Positions 1 to 9,640 of a stretch of 64,000 nt of DNA are shown piece by piece. A program made the position numbers and the translations under genes. The stretch comes from Polyangium fumosum (GTDB taxonomy: Bacteria; Myxococcota_A; Polyangia; Polyangiales; Polyangiaceae). The stretch is from positions 29,479-93,478 of the forward strand of contig NZ_SSMQ01000050.1 in NCBI RefSeq assembly GCF_005144585.1, in the 5' to 3' direction. The notes beneath the pieces were generated by a model. That model ran no database searches, was not told where the DNA came from, and worked only from the letters and a program-made list of their open reading frames with translations. Position 1 is the stretch's first letter; each line of letters begins with the position of its first letter.

Positions 1-1
1 G

Positions 2-67
2 TTGAATGCGATCAAGTGGCTGACACCCGCGAAGAACTGCCAGGTGGACATTCCGGCGCCGAACTGA
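2..67 (+). CDS. 3' end of an unidentified gene (partial)
   Basis: The frame open from base 2 ends in TGA at 65-67 and gives a credible C-terminus of 21 residues, LNAIKWLTPAKNC followed by QVDIPAPN. Codon use is like the neighbouring genes, with G/C at nearly every third position. The rest of the gene lies to the left of the window. The tail is too short to identify a family, and I name no function. It points the same way as the kinase that follows but is separated from it by about 340 bases. Confidence 0.5.
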   Translation: MNAIKWLTPAKNCQVDIPAPN

Positions 68-411
68 CGCAGGCCCCTCCGGCGTCCTCGTTCCTCGTTC
101 CTCCCCCCGCCGCACGTCGAGCCTCCGCCCTCGCTTCCGCCTCGATACGAACCAGGCGACCGGTATCGTCGACCCTGACGTCGAGCCCGGCAGCGACGCC
201 TCTCTCGCGTCCTGGGAACGGACAAAGAGACGATACGACAACCGGCGACGTGCTACGAGATACCGTAGCGGTCATGTCGAAGCGATGCCGAAACTCCCGT
301 GCGAGGCACGACGAGGAGCCTGCGCTGTTCGACCGCCTGTCTCCGGTGGCCTGGAGGGGTCACGGCGAGGAAACGGGCGAGCGTCGCGGTTGATGGCGAG
401 AGGGGGAGGTG
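68..411. other. Intergenic stretch upstream of the sensor kinase
   Basis: This stretch holds short overlapping open frames on both strands, but none has a convincing start, ribosome site or protein-like composition. They are rich in Arg, Ala and Ser, as is usual for shadow frames at this GC content. I see no tRNA, strong hairpin or tandem repeat. The promoter of the downstream kinase presumably lies here, but I cannot recognise its boxes. A purine-rich GAGAGGGGGAGG run at 398-409 serves as the kinase ribosome site. Confidence 0.4.
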
Positions 412-3400
412 ATGAGCACGAAGGGCGACACCGAATCTTGCAGCCGGCTCATCGCATTGTACCAGAAAGCATCGATGGCATTCGGGGTCGCCGTGCTCGT
501 GATCGCGGTGCTCGTGATGATGGGCTGGGCGTTCGGCGTGGAGGAGCTGACGCGCGTCAGGATGCACTTCCCGTCGATGAAGGTGAACACGGCGGTCTCG
601 TTCGCATGGATGGGGCTCGCCCTCCTCGTGCTCCACGCAGAACGAGCCAAGGGTCGCTCGAAAGGCAAAACCATTCTCCTCTTGCTCTGCGGGGGCCTCG
701 TGACCTGCCTGGCCGCCGTGACGCTCGCCGAGTACCTGTGCGGGCTCGCTCTTCCCCTCGACGAGGCGCTCGTCGCCGATGCGGCCTCCGCCCTTTCCCC
801 GACCTCGCCGGGGCGCATGGCGCCGATCACGGCGCTGAAGTTCTTGTCGCTCGGCGTGGCGCTGCTCATCCAGCATTTCTCCAAGCGCCGGAACTGGCCG
901 TGGCAAATCCCGGTCCTCCTGGGCCTGTTCCTCTCCATGCTGGGGCTGCTCGGATATCTGTACGGCGTCCACGCCATGGTCACGTTTTTCCCTTACCCCT
1001 CCGTGGCGATTCACACGGAGATTGCGTTCACGCTGCTCTCGCTCGGCCTGCTCTTCGCCCGACCTCGCGTCGGCGTCATGTCCATCTTCGTGAGCGACAA
1101 GCCCGGGGGCGTGCTGGCAAAACGAATGCTGCCCGCGGCCCTGCTGACGCTGGTGGTGCTCGGCCTCCTCGTGCAACTGGGGAGCACCCACCACATCTTC
1201 GATCTGGGCTTCTCGGTCGTGCTCATCGTCGCGCTCGGAACGACCGTCGTGTCCGCCATCCTGTGGCGGCTCTCGGAGAAGCTCGATCGACTGGACGGCG
1301 CGCGGGAGAGGGCCGCCTATCACTGGAAGCTCATGATCGACCACGCCGCCGGCGCCGTCGCGATGTTCGATCGGGAGATGAAGTATCTCTGGGTGAGCCG
1401 TCGATGGATCTCCGACTATCGCCTGGAGACGGTGGACTGCGTGGGCAAGTCTCATTACGAGGTCTTCCCCGAAGTCCCCGACAGGTGGAAAGACGTGCAC
1501 CGTCGCTGCCTCGCCGGCGCGGTCGAGCGCTGCGACGAGGATCGCTTCGAGCGGGCCGACGGGACCGTCACGTGGCTCCGGTGGGAGGTCCGCCCCTGGC
1601 ACGAGGACGGCGACGAGATCGGCGGCATTCTGATGTTCACCGAGAACATCACGCAGAGGAAGTTCGCGGAGGACGCGCTGAAAAAGGCGAACGCGGAGCT
1701 CGAGAGGCGGGTCGAGCAGCGTACGCAGCAGGTGGCGCTTCAAGCGGAGATCCTGCACAACATGGCCGAAGGAGCTTGCCTGGTGAAGGCCTCCGACGGG
1801 TCGATCGTCCACACGAACCCGAAATTCGAGGCCATGTTCGGGTATGCCCCCGGAGAGCTCATCGGGCGGCACGTCTCGATGCTGAATTTCGAGGACATCG
1901 CCGGAGGCGCGCAGGAGCTCGCGCAGCGGCTCGTGGCGACCATTCTCGCGCAAAACGTCACGACCTACGAGATCCAGAACGTCCGGAAGGACGGGACGCC
2001 CTTCTGGTGTCGCGTCACGGCGTCGCGGTTCCGCCACCCCGAGCACGGGCTCGTCCTCGTCGCCGTGCACGAGGACATCACCGACAAGAGAAGGAGCGAG
2101 GAGGCGCTCCGGCGCAGCGAGCAGAGGTATCGTGATCTCGTCGAGCTCGCGGCCGACGGGATCTTCGTCGTCGACGCGGCGGGGCGCTGCATCGACGTGA
2201 ATGGCGCGGGGTGCGGGATGCTCGGCCTCTCCCGGGACGAGCTCGTCGGGACGGCGCTGCTCGACAGGATCGCGCCCGAGGCCGCGTCACGCTTCGAAGC
2301 CGCCCTGAGGCGCCTGGCGGAGCCCGGAACCGTCGACGTCGCCGAATGGGATCTGCGAAAGAAGGACGGCAGTTATCTGCCGGTCGAGATCAGCGCCAAG
2401 TTTTCCCCCGATGGGAGGCTCTTGAGCTTCGTTCGCGACATCAGCGAGCGAAAACGGGCGGAGCGCGCGCGCGAGGTGGCCGAGAGGCGTTATCGAAGCC
2501 TCGTGGAGAGCGCCCACGACGCGATCGTCGTCGTCGACGCCCGGGGGTGCATCACGCTCGTGAACAAGCAGATCGCGTCCCTGTTCGGATACGAGCCCGA
2601 GGAGGTGATCGATCAGCCGGTAGAGATGTTGATCCCCGAGCGGTATCGGGAGCACGTCGAGCACAGGACCGCCTATGTCGCAGATCCCCACGCGCGCCCC
2701 ATGGGGGCGGGTCTCGATCTTTATGCCGCACGAAGAGACGGGAGCGAGTTCCCCATCGACGTCTCCCTGAGCCCCGTGCTCGTCGACGGCGAGCTGCAGG
2801 TGACCGCGATCATCCGCGATGTCACCGCACGAAAGAACATCGAGACGCAGCTCCGTGAGGCCATTCGAACACGGGAAGACGTCGTGGCCATCGTGTCGCA
2901 CGATCTGAAGAACCCGCTCTCGGCCATCCTGATGAACGCGCGTCTGCTGAAGAGGCTCCGCCCCAACGATCCGGACGTGCGGGCACGGCTCTCGAAGATC
3001 GCAGACAGCGTCGACCGCTCGGCGATGGTCATGCAACGGCTGATCATGAGCATCCTGGACTTCGCCAAGATCCAATCGGGGACCTTCGTCGTGGAGCCCG
3101 AGGTCCACGACATCCGCGCCATCGTGGGCATCTGCTGCGAATCGATCGAGGCCCTCGCGGCCGCGAGGTCGATTCACGTCACCCACGAGCTCGATCCCGA
3201 CCTGCCGCGTATCCTCGCGGACCACGATCGAATCCTGCAAGTCTTCTCGAACCTCCTGGGAAACGCGATCAAGTTCACGCCGGAGGGAGGCGTCGTCACG
3301 GTCCACGCCCATCGCTTGGATCGATACATCGAGATCTGCGTCTCGGATACGGGCCCCGGCATCCCCGACGCGCAACTGCCCCACCTCTTCGAGCGGTACT

Positions 3401-3573
3401 GGCAGGCCAAGGAGTCCGCGAGGCTCGGCTCCGGATTGGGCCTGGCCATCGCCAAGGGGATCGTCGAAGCCCACGGCGGGAGGATCTGGGCCGAGAGCAC
3501 GCTCGGGCATGGCAGCACGTTCCATTTCACCGTGCCGACGGCCGAGGCGGCAAGATCACGCGCCAGCGCTTGA
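412..3573 (+). CDS. Membrane sensor histidine kinase with four PAS domains
   Basis: This is an orthodox membrane-bound histidine kinase of about 1053 residues. About eight hydrophobic segments fill residues 20-285. Four PAS domains follow, beginning near residues 304, 444, 572 and 693. A HisKA domain carries the phosphoacceptor His at about 830 in VSHDLKNPLS. The HATPase has the N box NLLGNAIKF (Asn about 947), DTGPGIP, and GSGLGLAIAKG near the end. There is no receiver domain, so it needs a separate response regulator, and none is adjacent. The stacked PAS domains suggest integration of several small-molecule or redox cues, but no ligand can be read. The ATG at 412 sits well behind GAGAGGGG. 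A GTG at 409 is also possible. No signal or partner can be assigned. Confidence 0.9.
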   Translation: MSTKGDTESCSRLIALYQKASMAFGVAVLVIAVLVMMGWAFGVEELTRVRMHFPSMKVNTAVSFAWMGLALLVLHAERAKGRSKGKTILLLLCGGLVTCLAAVTLAEYLCGLALPLDEALVADAASALSPTSPGRMAPITALKFLSLGVALLIQHFSKRRNWPWQIPVLLGLFLSMLGLLGYLYGVHAMVTFFPYPSVAIHTEIAFTLLSLGLLFARPRVGVMSIFVSDKPGGVLAKRMLPAALLTLVVLGLLVQLGSTHHIFDLGFSVVLIVALGTTVVSAILWRLSEKLDRLDGARERAAYHWKLMIDHAAGAVAMFDREMKYLWVSRRWISDYRLETVDCVGKSHYEVFPEVPDRWKDVHRRCLAGAVERCDEDRFERADGTVTWLRWEVRPWHEDGDEIGGILMFTENITQRKFAEDALKKANAELERRVEQRTQQVALQAEILHNMAEGACLVKASDGSIVHTNPKFEAMFGYAPGELIGRHVSMLNFEDIAGGAQELAQRLVATILAQNVTTYEIQNVRKDGTPFWCRVTASRFRHPEHGLVLVAVHEDITDKRRSEEALRRSEQRYRDLVELAADGIFVVDAAGRCIDVNGAGCGMLGLSRDELVGTALLDRIAPEAASRFEAALRRLAEPGTVDVAEWDLRKKDGSYLPVEISAKFSPDGRLLSFVRDISERKRAERAREVAERRYRSLVESAHDAIVVVDARGCITLVNKQIASLFGYEPEEVIDQPVEMLIPERYREHVEHRTAYVADPHARPMGAGLDLYAARRDGSEFPIDVSLSPVLVDGELQVTAIIRDVTARKNIETQLREAIRTREDVVAIVSHDLKNPLSAILMNARLLKRLRPNDPDVRARLSKIADSVDRSAMVMQRLIMSILDFAKIQSGTFVVEPEVHDIRAIVGICCESIEALAAARSIHVTHELDPDLPRILADHDRILQVFSNLLGNAIKFTPEGGVVTVHAHRLDRYIEICVSDTGPGIPDAQLPHLFERYWQAKESARLGSGLGLAIAKGIVEAHGGRIWAESTLGHGSTFHFTVPTAEAARSRASA

Positions 3574-3718
3574 GCGCCTCGTCGCCCCCAGAGCGCCCCT
3601 CGTCAGCGGATTCCCACGGCTCGTCGGATGAGCGTCGCTGGTCACACGGCTGCCCACATTCTTCGGGGACGAGCTTCCTTTCCGCAGCCCGGAATGGATC
3701 CCTTCTGGAGGTGTTCCG

Positions 3719-4342
3719 ATGACTCGTCTTCGAATTGCGCAGTTCGCTTCCGCGCTCCTCGGCTTCTTCGCGCTCTTGCCTGCGGCTTCGGCCCGCGACA
3801 AGGGACATCGGTTCGTCGCGACGGTGCACGGGGGCGCGGGGACCGAGGCGGCGGTCGGCGGCACCCTGGAGCTTCGGCTCCTCGACGCCATCTGCCTGGG
3901 CGGCACCTTCGATTATGGCGTCAACTATGCCGGCACCTACGGCTCGTATCGGTACCTGGGGCCGGCCGTGCACGGGAGCTGGTCCATCAAGTTTGCGGAC
4001 ATCTTCGAGCTCCGGCCCTTCTTCGGCGCGCGGTTCCCGCTCGACCTCCAGACCGTGGACGCGCCCGATTACAAGATCGTGGACAACCATACCGTCGCGT
4101 TCACGACCGGGCTCCGCACGGCGTTCATCCTCGACTTCTTCGTGATCGGATTGCAAGCCGATTTCACGCCCCACGGCGTCACCTGGCAGCACCTCGCGAC
4201 GGGCAAGCAGATGAAGGAAGACGAATACTTCTTCCGCGGCTCGTTCGTCCTCGGCGTCGCATTCGGGCCGGACAAGAAGGAAGGATACGAAGGGCGTCAG
4301 AGCGCGCAGTCGAGGCGGAGCCGGTTCTGGACGGCGTTTTAG
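3719..4342 (+). CDS. Secreted, probably barrel-type outer-membrane protein of unknown function
   Basis: This 207-residue protein begins with a classical signal peptide (MTRLRIAQFASALLGFFALL, cleavage probably after ASA near residue 26). The rest alternates short hydrophobic and polar stretches, rich in Gly, Tyr and Phe (for example DYGVNYAGTYGSYRYLG), which suggests a small beta-barrel or outer-membrane beta-sandwich. The start is well supported by GGAGG at 3707-3711, seven bases ahead of the ATG. It lies 145 bases behind the sensor kinase on the same strand and converges on the hybrid kinase, with the two stop codons six bases apart. No family is recognised. The last 25 residues are charged and look disordered. 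Confidence 0.75.
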   Translation: MTRLRIAQFASALLGFFALLPAASARDKGHRFVATVHGGAGTEAAVGGTLELRLLDAICLGGTFDYGVNYAGTYGSYRYLGPAVHGSWSIKFADIFELRPFFGARFPLDLQTVDAPDYKIVDNHTVAFTTGLRTAFILDFFVIGLQADFTPHGVTWQHLATGKQMKEDEYFFRGSFVLGVAFGPDKKEGYEGRQSAQSRRSRFWTAF

Positions 4343-4348
4343 CGGCGG

Positions 4349-7300
4349 CTATTCCTCCGCCTCCCCCTCCTGCCCGAAGAGCTCCTCGACGAGCCCCGCC
4401 AGCCGATCGAATTGCACCGGCTTGACGAGATGGGCGTCGAATCCGGCCTTCTGCGAGAGGGACCGATCCGACGCCTGCCCGTACCCCGTCACCGCGATCA
4501 ACCGGAGCCGGTCGAGCTCCGGCCGTTCCCGCAGCCGATGCGCCAGCTCGTAGCCGTCCATCACGGGCAAGCCGATATCGAGCAGCGCGATGTCCGGCCG
4601 GAAGTTCTCGGCGAGCCGCAAGGCCGACGGCCCGTCGGAGGCCACCCGCGTTTGATGCCCCAGGCTCCCCAGCGACTCGGCCAGCAGCATGGCCGCGTCT
4701 TCATTGTCATCCACCACCAGAATGCGATGCCCCGCGCGCCCTGCCACCGCGGCCTTCGCCTCCTCCCCTCCCCAGGTCCGCGCCCCTTCCGCCTTGGGGA
4801 GCCCCGCCACGCCCGGGAGCCGCACCACGAATTCGCTCCCGCGCCCCTTCCCCTCGCTCCGCGCCGAGACGGTCCCCCCGTGCATCGTCACGAGGTTGCG
4901 CACGATCGCCAGACCCAGCCCGAGCCCTCCCTGCGCGCGGTCGAGCGATTGCCGGTCCTGCACGAAGAAATCGAAGACGCTCGGCAGCACGTCCGCGGCG
5001 ATCCCGATTCCGTTGTCGCGCACCCGGATCTCCACGTCGCGCCCCCGCCGCTCTGCCTCCACCGCGATCTGCCCGCCCGACTCCGTGTACTTCGCCGCGT
5101 TCGTCAGCAGGTTCGACATCACCTGCGCGAGGCGCGTCCCGTCCCCGTCCACCACGAGGCCCCGCGAGGGCACCTCGACCGTCAGGTGGTGCCGCCGCTG
5201 CTCCAGGAGCGGGCTCGCCATCTCGATGGCCTTCGCCACCACCTCCGCGACCTCGATCCGCTCCTTCTTCAGCTCCACCTTGCCCCGCGTGATCCGCGAG
5301 ACGTCCAGGAGATCGTCGACGAGCTGCGCCAGGTGCTTCACCTGCCGCTCGATCACCGCGCGCTCCCGCGCGGCCACGTCGCCCGCGCGCATCCGCATGA
5401 GGTACAGCGCCGTCGTGATCGGCGCGAGCGGGTTGCGCAGCTCGTGCCCCAGCATCGCCAAAAACTCGTCCTTCGACCGGTTCGCCGACTCGGCCTGGCG
5501 CCGCGCCTCCTGCTCCCGCACGAGCAGCTCTTCCCGCTCCTGCATCGCCTCTTCCAGCCGCTTGCGCGCCCGCACCCGCTCCGTCACGTCGACGGCCACG
5601 CACAAAAACCCCTCCGGCTCCCCGGACGCCCCGCGCACGGGGAACAGGTTGAAGCTGAAGTGCGACTCCTCCACGTGCCCACTGCCGCGATCGATGTCGA
5701 TCCGCAGCTCGTCGGTCACGTAGGGGACGCCGGTCGTGTACACCCGGTCGAGGATGCCGATGATGGGGTGGTCTGCGAGCTCCGGGAAGACGTCGACGTA
5801 CGCCCGGCCCGCCAGGTTCGTCTTGCCGACCATCGTCTCGTAGTACGGGTTCGCCAGCTCGAAGACGTGCCGCGGGCCGCGGAACGACGCGATCGCCACC
5901 GGCGCTTGCATAAAGAGCGCGTACATCTTCTCCCGCTCCCGCACCGCGCTCCGCCGCAACTCGGCGAGCTGCAAGTGGGTCGCGACGCGCGCGACGAGCT
6001 CGCGCGCGGAAAAGGGCTTCGAGAGGTAGTCGTCCGCGCCCGCGTGAAGGCCCTCGACACGACACTCTTCGCCCGCGCGCGCCGAGAGCAGGATCACCGG
6101 CACGTCGCAGAGCGCCGCGTCGTCGCGCAGCGCGCGCAGGAGCCCGAAACCGTCGAGGTTCGGCATCATCACGTCCGTGAGCACGAGGTCCGGCCGCGAC
6201 GCGCGCGCGGCCTCGAGCGCCGCCGCGCCGTCCCCGACCGCCTCGACCTGCCAGTGCTCGCCGAGGATACGCCCGACGTACGCGCGCATGTCGGCGTTGT
6301 CGTCGGCGAGCAGGATGCGCGCGTTCGGGGTCGACGCGCGCGCGCCGAGCGCAGGCTCCACGGGCAGACGCGGCGCGCTCGGCACGTCGCCGGCGTCCGC
6401 GCCTTCGTCGGGCAGCCACAGCAGCGCCTCTTCCACGTACGGCGCCGCCGCGCCGATCCGGCACGACGGCGGCGCCGGCTCGGATCGGACGCGATCCGCG
6501 GGCAGGTGCGCCGCGCCGAGCGGGATCTCCACCAAGAACGTCGTCCCCCGGCCGAGCTCGCTCGTGACCTCGATGCGCCCCCCGTGCAGCCGCGCGAGCT
6601 CCTGCACCAGCGCGAGGCCGATGCCGGAGCCCTCGTGCGTGCGCGCCCGCGCGCCCTGGATGCGGTAGAAGCGATCGAAGAGGCGCGGCAGCTCGTGCGC
6701 GGCGATCCCCGTGCCCGTGTCCTCGACCGTGAGCGCGACGTGGCTCCCGGCGGCACGCAAGGCCACGCGGACCTTCCCCTCGAACGTGAACTTGAGCGCG
6801 TTCGAGAGCAGGTTCAGCACGATCTTCTCCCACATGTCGGCGTCGACGAAGACCGGCTCCGGCAGCGCCGGGCAATCGACCTCGAACACGAGCCCCGCCC
6901 GCTCGAAGGCCGAACGGAACGCGCTCGCGAGGTCGACCGTGAGCGCCGCGAGGTCGGTCGGCTCGTACGCGGCGTGGATACGCCCGGCCTCGATCCGCGA
7001 GAAATCGAGCAGCGCGTTGACGAGCTTCGCGAGCCGCATCGTGCTCCGATGCACCCACCGCAGGCCCTCGCCGCCGAGCGCCCCCGCGTCCGACGCGAGC
7101 GCGTCCTCGACCGGCCCGAGGATCAGGGTGAGCGGCGTGCGCAGCTCGTGGCTCGCGTTGCTGAAGAAGGCCGTCTTGGCGCGATCGATCGCGGCGAGCG
7201 CTTCGGCGCGGGCGCGCGCCTCCTCGTAGGCGCGGGCGTTGCCGATCGTGGTGACGACCTGATCGGCCGCGAGCCGAAAGAGCCCGCGGTAGCGCTCGTC

Positions 7301-8242
7301 GAGCAGGCGATGCGGGCTCACGCCGGCCACGAGGAAGCCGTAGGGCTCGGGTTGCCCGGTGCGCACGAGGGGCAGGACGAGCGCGCGCGCCGGCGGGTCG
7401 CCCCAGCCGCCGCCGGGCAGGGCGCCGAACCTCGCGGCGAGGTCCTCCACGAGGACCTCCCGCCCCGTACGTGCTGCCTCGGCGAGGGGCCACGCGGCGC
7501 GCGAGGCGTCGCCACGGAGCGGGAGCGCCGCGGGTTTGGCCGGACCTTCGTAGCGGGCGAGCCCGCTCTCTCCGACGAGCCTCGCTTCCCCTTCACGCCC
7601 GTCGGCGAGGTAGAGCAACGCAAAGGGCAGGTCGGCGTGGTTCGTCGCGAAGATCGTGGCGGCCGTGCGGCACGCCTGCTCGGCCGATTGCGCGTCGACG
7701 GAGTGGGCCGCGAGGTCGCGTAACATCCGGAGCTGCCGGTCGTCCTGGATTTGCTCGGTCGTCTCGTGCACGGTCACGAGCACGCCGCCCACGCGCCCCT
7801 CGTCGTCGGGGACGGGGCTGTAGGAGAAGCTGCAGTACGTCTCCTCGACGAACCCGCGCCGCTGCATCCAGAGCAGCAGATGTTCGCTCCACGTCGAGGG
7901 CCCGCCCTCGAGCACGCTTTGCGCCATCGAGCTCACGACGTCCCATATCTCGGCCCATACCTCGCCGCCCGGGGCGCCGAGCGACGCGGGGTGCTTGTTG
8001 CCAAGGATAGGCCGGTAGGCGTCGTTGTAGACCGCCTGGATGAACGCCGGCCCCCACCAGATCAGCATGGGGAAGCGGTTGTTCAAGACGACGCCGGCCA
8101 TCATCTTGAGGCTCGTCGGCCAGCCCGAGACCGGGCCGAGCGGGGTCCGCGACCAATCGAACGAGCGCATCAAAGCGCCCATCTCGCCCCCGCCGGCGAG
8201 CCAGCCCTCGACCGCTGCATCCTGGACACCACGCGGAGCCAT
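4349..8242 (-). CDS. Double hybrid sensor histidine kinase with two kinase cores and two receiver domains
   Basis: This cytoplasmic hybrid kinase of 1297 residues has no signal or membrane segment. In order it has a PAS-like domain (1-165, with the FDWSRTPLGPV signature), a GAF-like domain (about 170-345) and a HisKA/HATPase with His365 in NASHELRTP. A receiver with Asp690 in LTDVMMPN follows, then a PAS domain (about 765-895). The second HisKA/HATPase has His933 in LGHELRNP, and a C-terminal receiver has Asp1222 in LLDIGLPVMDG. All phospho-acceptor residues are present, so an internal phosphorelay is chemically possible. No HPt domain is fused, and no response regulator with an output domain is nearby. 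The gene is monocistronic in appearance. The signal sensed is unknown. Confidence 0.92.
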   Translation of the reverse strand: MAPRGVQDAAVEGWLAGGGEMGALMRSFDWSRTPLGPVSGWPTSLKMMAGVVLNNRFPMLIWWGPAFIQAVYNDAYRPILGNKHPASLGAPGGEVWAEIWDVVSSMAQSVLEGGPSTWSEHLLLWMQRRGFVEETYCSFSYSPVPDDEGRVGGVLVTVHETTEQIQDDRQLRMLRDLAAHSVDAQSAEQACRTAATIFATNHADLPFALLYLADGREGEARLVGESGLARYEGPAKPAALPLRGDASRAAWPLAEAARTGREVLVEDLAARFGALPGGGWGDPPARALVLPLVRTGQPEPYGFLVAGVSPHRLLDERYRGLFRLAADQVVTTIGNARAYEEARARAEALAAIDRAKTAFFSNASHELRTPLTLILGPVEDALASDAGALGGEGLRWVHRSTMRLAKLVNALLDFSRIEAGRIHAAYEPTDLAALTVDLASAFRSAFERAGLVFEVDCPALPEPVFVDADMWEKIVLNLLSNALKFTFEGKVRVALRAAGSHVALTVEDTGTGIAAHELPRLFDRFYRIQGARARTHEGSGIGLALVQELARLHGGRIEVTSELGRGTTFLVEIPLGAAHLPADRVRSEPAPPSCRIGAAAPYVEEALLWLPDEGADAGDVPSAPRLPVEPALGARASTPNARILLADDNADMRAYVGRILGEHWQVEAVGDGAAALEAARASRPDLVLTDVMMPNLDGFGLLRALRDDAALCDVPVILLSARAGEECRVEGLHAGADDYLSKPFSARELVARVATHLQLAELRRSAVREREKMYALFMQAPVAIASFRGPRHVFELANPYYETMVGKTNLAGRAYVDVFPELADHPIIGILDRVYTTGVPYVTDELRIDIDRGSGHVEESHFSFNLFPVRGASGEPEGFLCVAVDVTERVRARKRLEEAMQEREELLVREQEARRQAESANRSKDEFLAMLGHELRNPLAPITTALYLMRMRAGDVAARERAVIERQVKHLAQLVDDLLDVSRITRGKVELKKERIEVAEVVAKAIEMASPLLEQRRHHLTVEVPSRGLVVDGDGTRLAQVMSNLLTNAAKYTESGGQIAVEAERRGRDVEIRVRDNGIGIAADVLPSVFDFFVQDRQSLDRAQGGLGLGLAIVRNLVTMHGGTVSARSEGKGRGSEFVVRLPGVAGLPKAEGARTWGGEEAKAAVAGRAGHRILVVDDNEDAAMLLAESLGSLGHQTRVASDGPSALRLAENFRPDIALLDIGLPVMDGYELAHRLRERPELDRLRLIAVTGYGQASDRSLSQKAGFDAHLVKPVQFDRLAGLVEELFGQEGEAEE

Positions 8243-8325
8243 GAATTCAGCTTTAATGGACGTCCGCCCGTGATGCTAGCCCGGAAAAACCAGCCGTCCG
8301 GGACGCTTGTCAGGCGCTTGTGTTC

Positions 8326-9630
8326 TCAGAACGTCACGTCCGGATCGATCCCGTCTGCCTTCATTTTCACGTTGTCGGCCTTGTTTGCCACCGTCCCGCT
8401 CGGGTGCGCGTACCAGCCGCTCCCATCCTCGGCGTCCGGGTCGTCGCGCACCTTCAAAATCGTGAACATGCCGCCCATGTCGATCGTCGAGAACGGACCT
8501 TTGCCGCCGCGCATGGGGATCGCGTTTTTCGGGACAGGCATCTTCATGTCGTCCATCCCGCCCATGCCGGATTGACCCATCGTCATGTAATCGGGCACGA
8601 GCGCCTGCACCCGCGCGTCGATCTTCTTTTCGTTCGCGCCGACCATCACGGGAAAGCCGTGGCCCATCTGGTTCATCATGTGGTGGGTCATGTGGCAATG
8701 CATGACCCAATCGCCCGGCTCCGTGGGCACGAACTCGATGACCCGCACGCTGCCCGTCGGCACGAGCACCGTCGTCTCGGGGAAACGCGCCGAGACCGGG
8801 ACCTCGCCGCCGTCGGTGCCCACGACCTCGAAGGTCAAGCCGTGCAGGTGGATGGGGTGGTGATCCATCGCCGAGAGGTTGCCGAGCCGGATGCGCACGC
8901 GCTCGCCCTTGCCCACGACGAGCGGCGCCGTGCCCGGGTAGGCCTTCGCGTTGAAGGTCAGCACGTTGAAATCCGTCATCTCGTTCGGATCCGGCCGCCG
9001 CGTGCCGGCGGGGATCGCCCATTCGTGGGTGACGAGCGCGAAATCGCGGTCCACGCGCGGGCCCTTGGGGTTCTTCGGGTGCACGACGATCATCCCCACC
9101 ATGCCGAGCGCCATCTGGGTCATCTCGTCGTAATGGGGGTGGTACATGAACGTGCCCGCCTTCGAGAACGTGAACTCGTAGACGTGCGTCTCCCGCGGCT
9201 CGATCGGCTTTTGCGTAACGCCCGCGACGCCGTCCATGCCGTTCGGGAGGATGACGCCGTGCCAGTGCACGGTCGTCGGCTCGGGGAGGCGGTTCGTGAC
9301 GTAAAAGCGCACGCGGTCGCCCTCGACGACCTCGATCGTGGGGCCGTGCACCCGGCCGTTGTATCCCCAGCATTCGGCGTCGAGGCCGGGGGCGAACGTG
9401 TGCTTGACCGGCATCGCCACGAGGTGGCCGATCTTGACGCCGTCCTTCTCGACGAGCGGCAGCGTCGCCCCATTGGGCGTGACGACGGCCGGTTGTCCCC
9501 CGGGGAAAGGCCCGGCGCGGCGCGGACGTTTGCCCGCGTTCTTGTCGGGCGCGCCCTGGGCGAGCGCCTCGGAGGCGACGAGCGCGCCGCCGATCGCGGC
9601 GCCGATCTTCACGAAATCACGTCGATCCAT
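8326..9630 (-). CDS. Tat-exported multicopper oxidase
   Basis: This 434-residue protein starts with a Tat signal (MDRRDFVKIGAAIGG), implying export of a folded, copper-loaded enzyme to the periplasm. All four multicopper-oxidase signatures are visible in order: VHWHGV, MYHPHYDEM, HPIHLHGLTF and HCHMTHHMMNQMGHG. Family members oxidise Cu(I) or organic substrates while reducing O2 to water. The Met- and His-rich C-terminal segment (MGQSGMGGMDDMKMP) fits a copper-handling role like CueO or CopA. It is the last gene of a three-gene minus-strand set, with only 10 bases after the TolC-like gene, which supports a copper-tolerance operon. The exact substrate is inferred, not shown. Confidence 0.88.
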   Translation of the reverse strand: MDRRDFVKIGAAIGGALVASEALAQGAPDKNAGKRPRRAGPFPGGQPAVVTPNGATLPLVEKDGVKIGHLVAMPVKHTFAPGLDAECWGYNGRVHGPTIEVVEGDRVRFYVTNRLPEPTTVHWHGVILPNGMDGVAGVTQKPIEPRETHVYEFTFSKAGTFMYHPHYDEMTQMALGMVGMIVVHPKNPKGPRVDRDFALVTHEWAIPAGTRRPDPNEMTDFNVLTFNAKAYPGTAPLVVGKGERVRIRLGNLSAMDHHPIHLHGLTFEVVGTDGGEVPVSARFPETTVLVPTGSVRVIEFVPTEPGDWVMHCHMTHHMMNQMGHGFPVMVGANEKKIDARVQALVPDYMTMGQSGMGGMDDMKMPVPKNAIPMRGGKGPFSTIDMGGMFTILKVRDDPDAEDGSGWYAHPSGTVANKADNVKMKADGIDPDVTF

Positions 9631-9640
9631 GGTGCCTCCT

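Noticed and set aside
12..275. Short minus-strand frame at the left edge
   Set aside because: It overlaps a more protein-like C-terminus on the plus strand and is Arg/Ala/Glu-rich without a ribosome site.
4412..7723. Long plus-strand open frame antisense to the hybrid kinase
   Set aside because: Rich in Arg, His and Pro with no domain; the minus strand codes clear kinase and receiver motifs. High third-position GC keeps antisense frames open.
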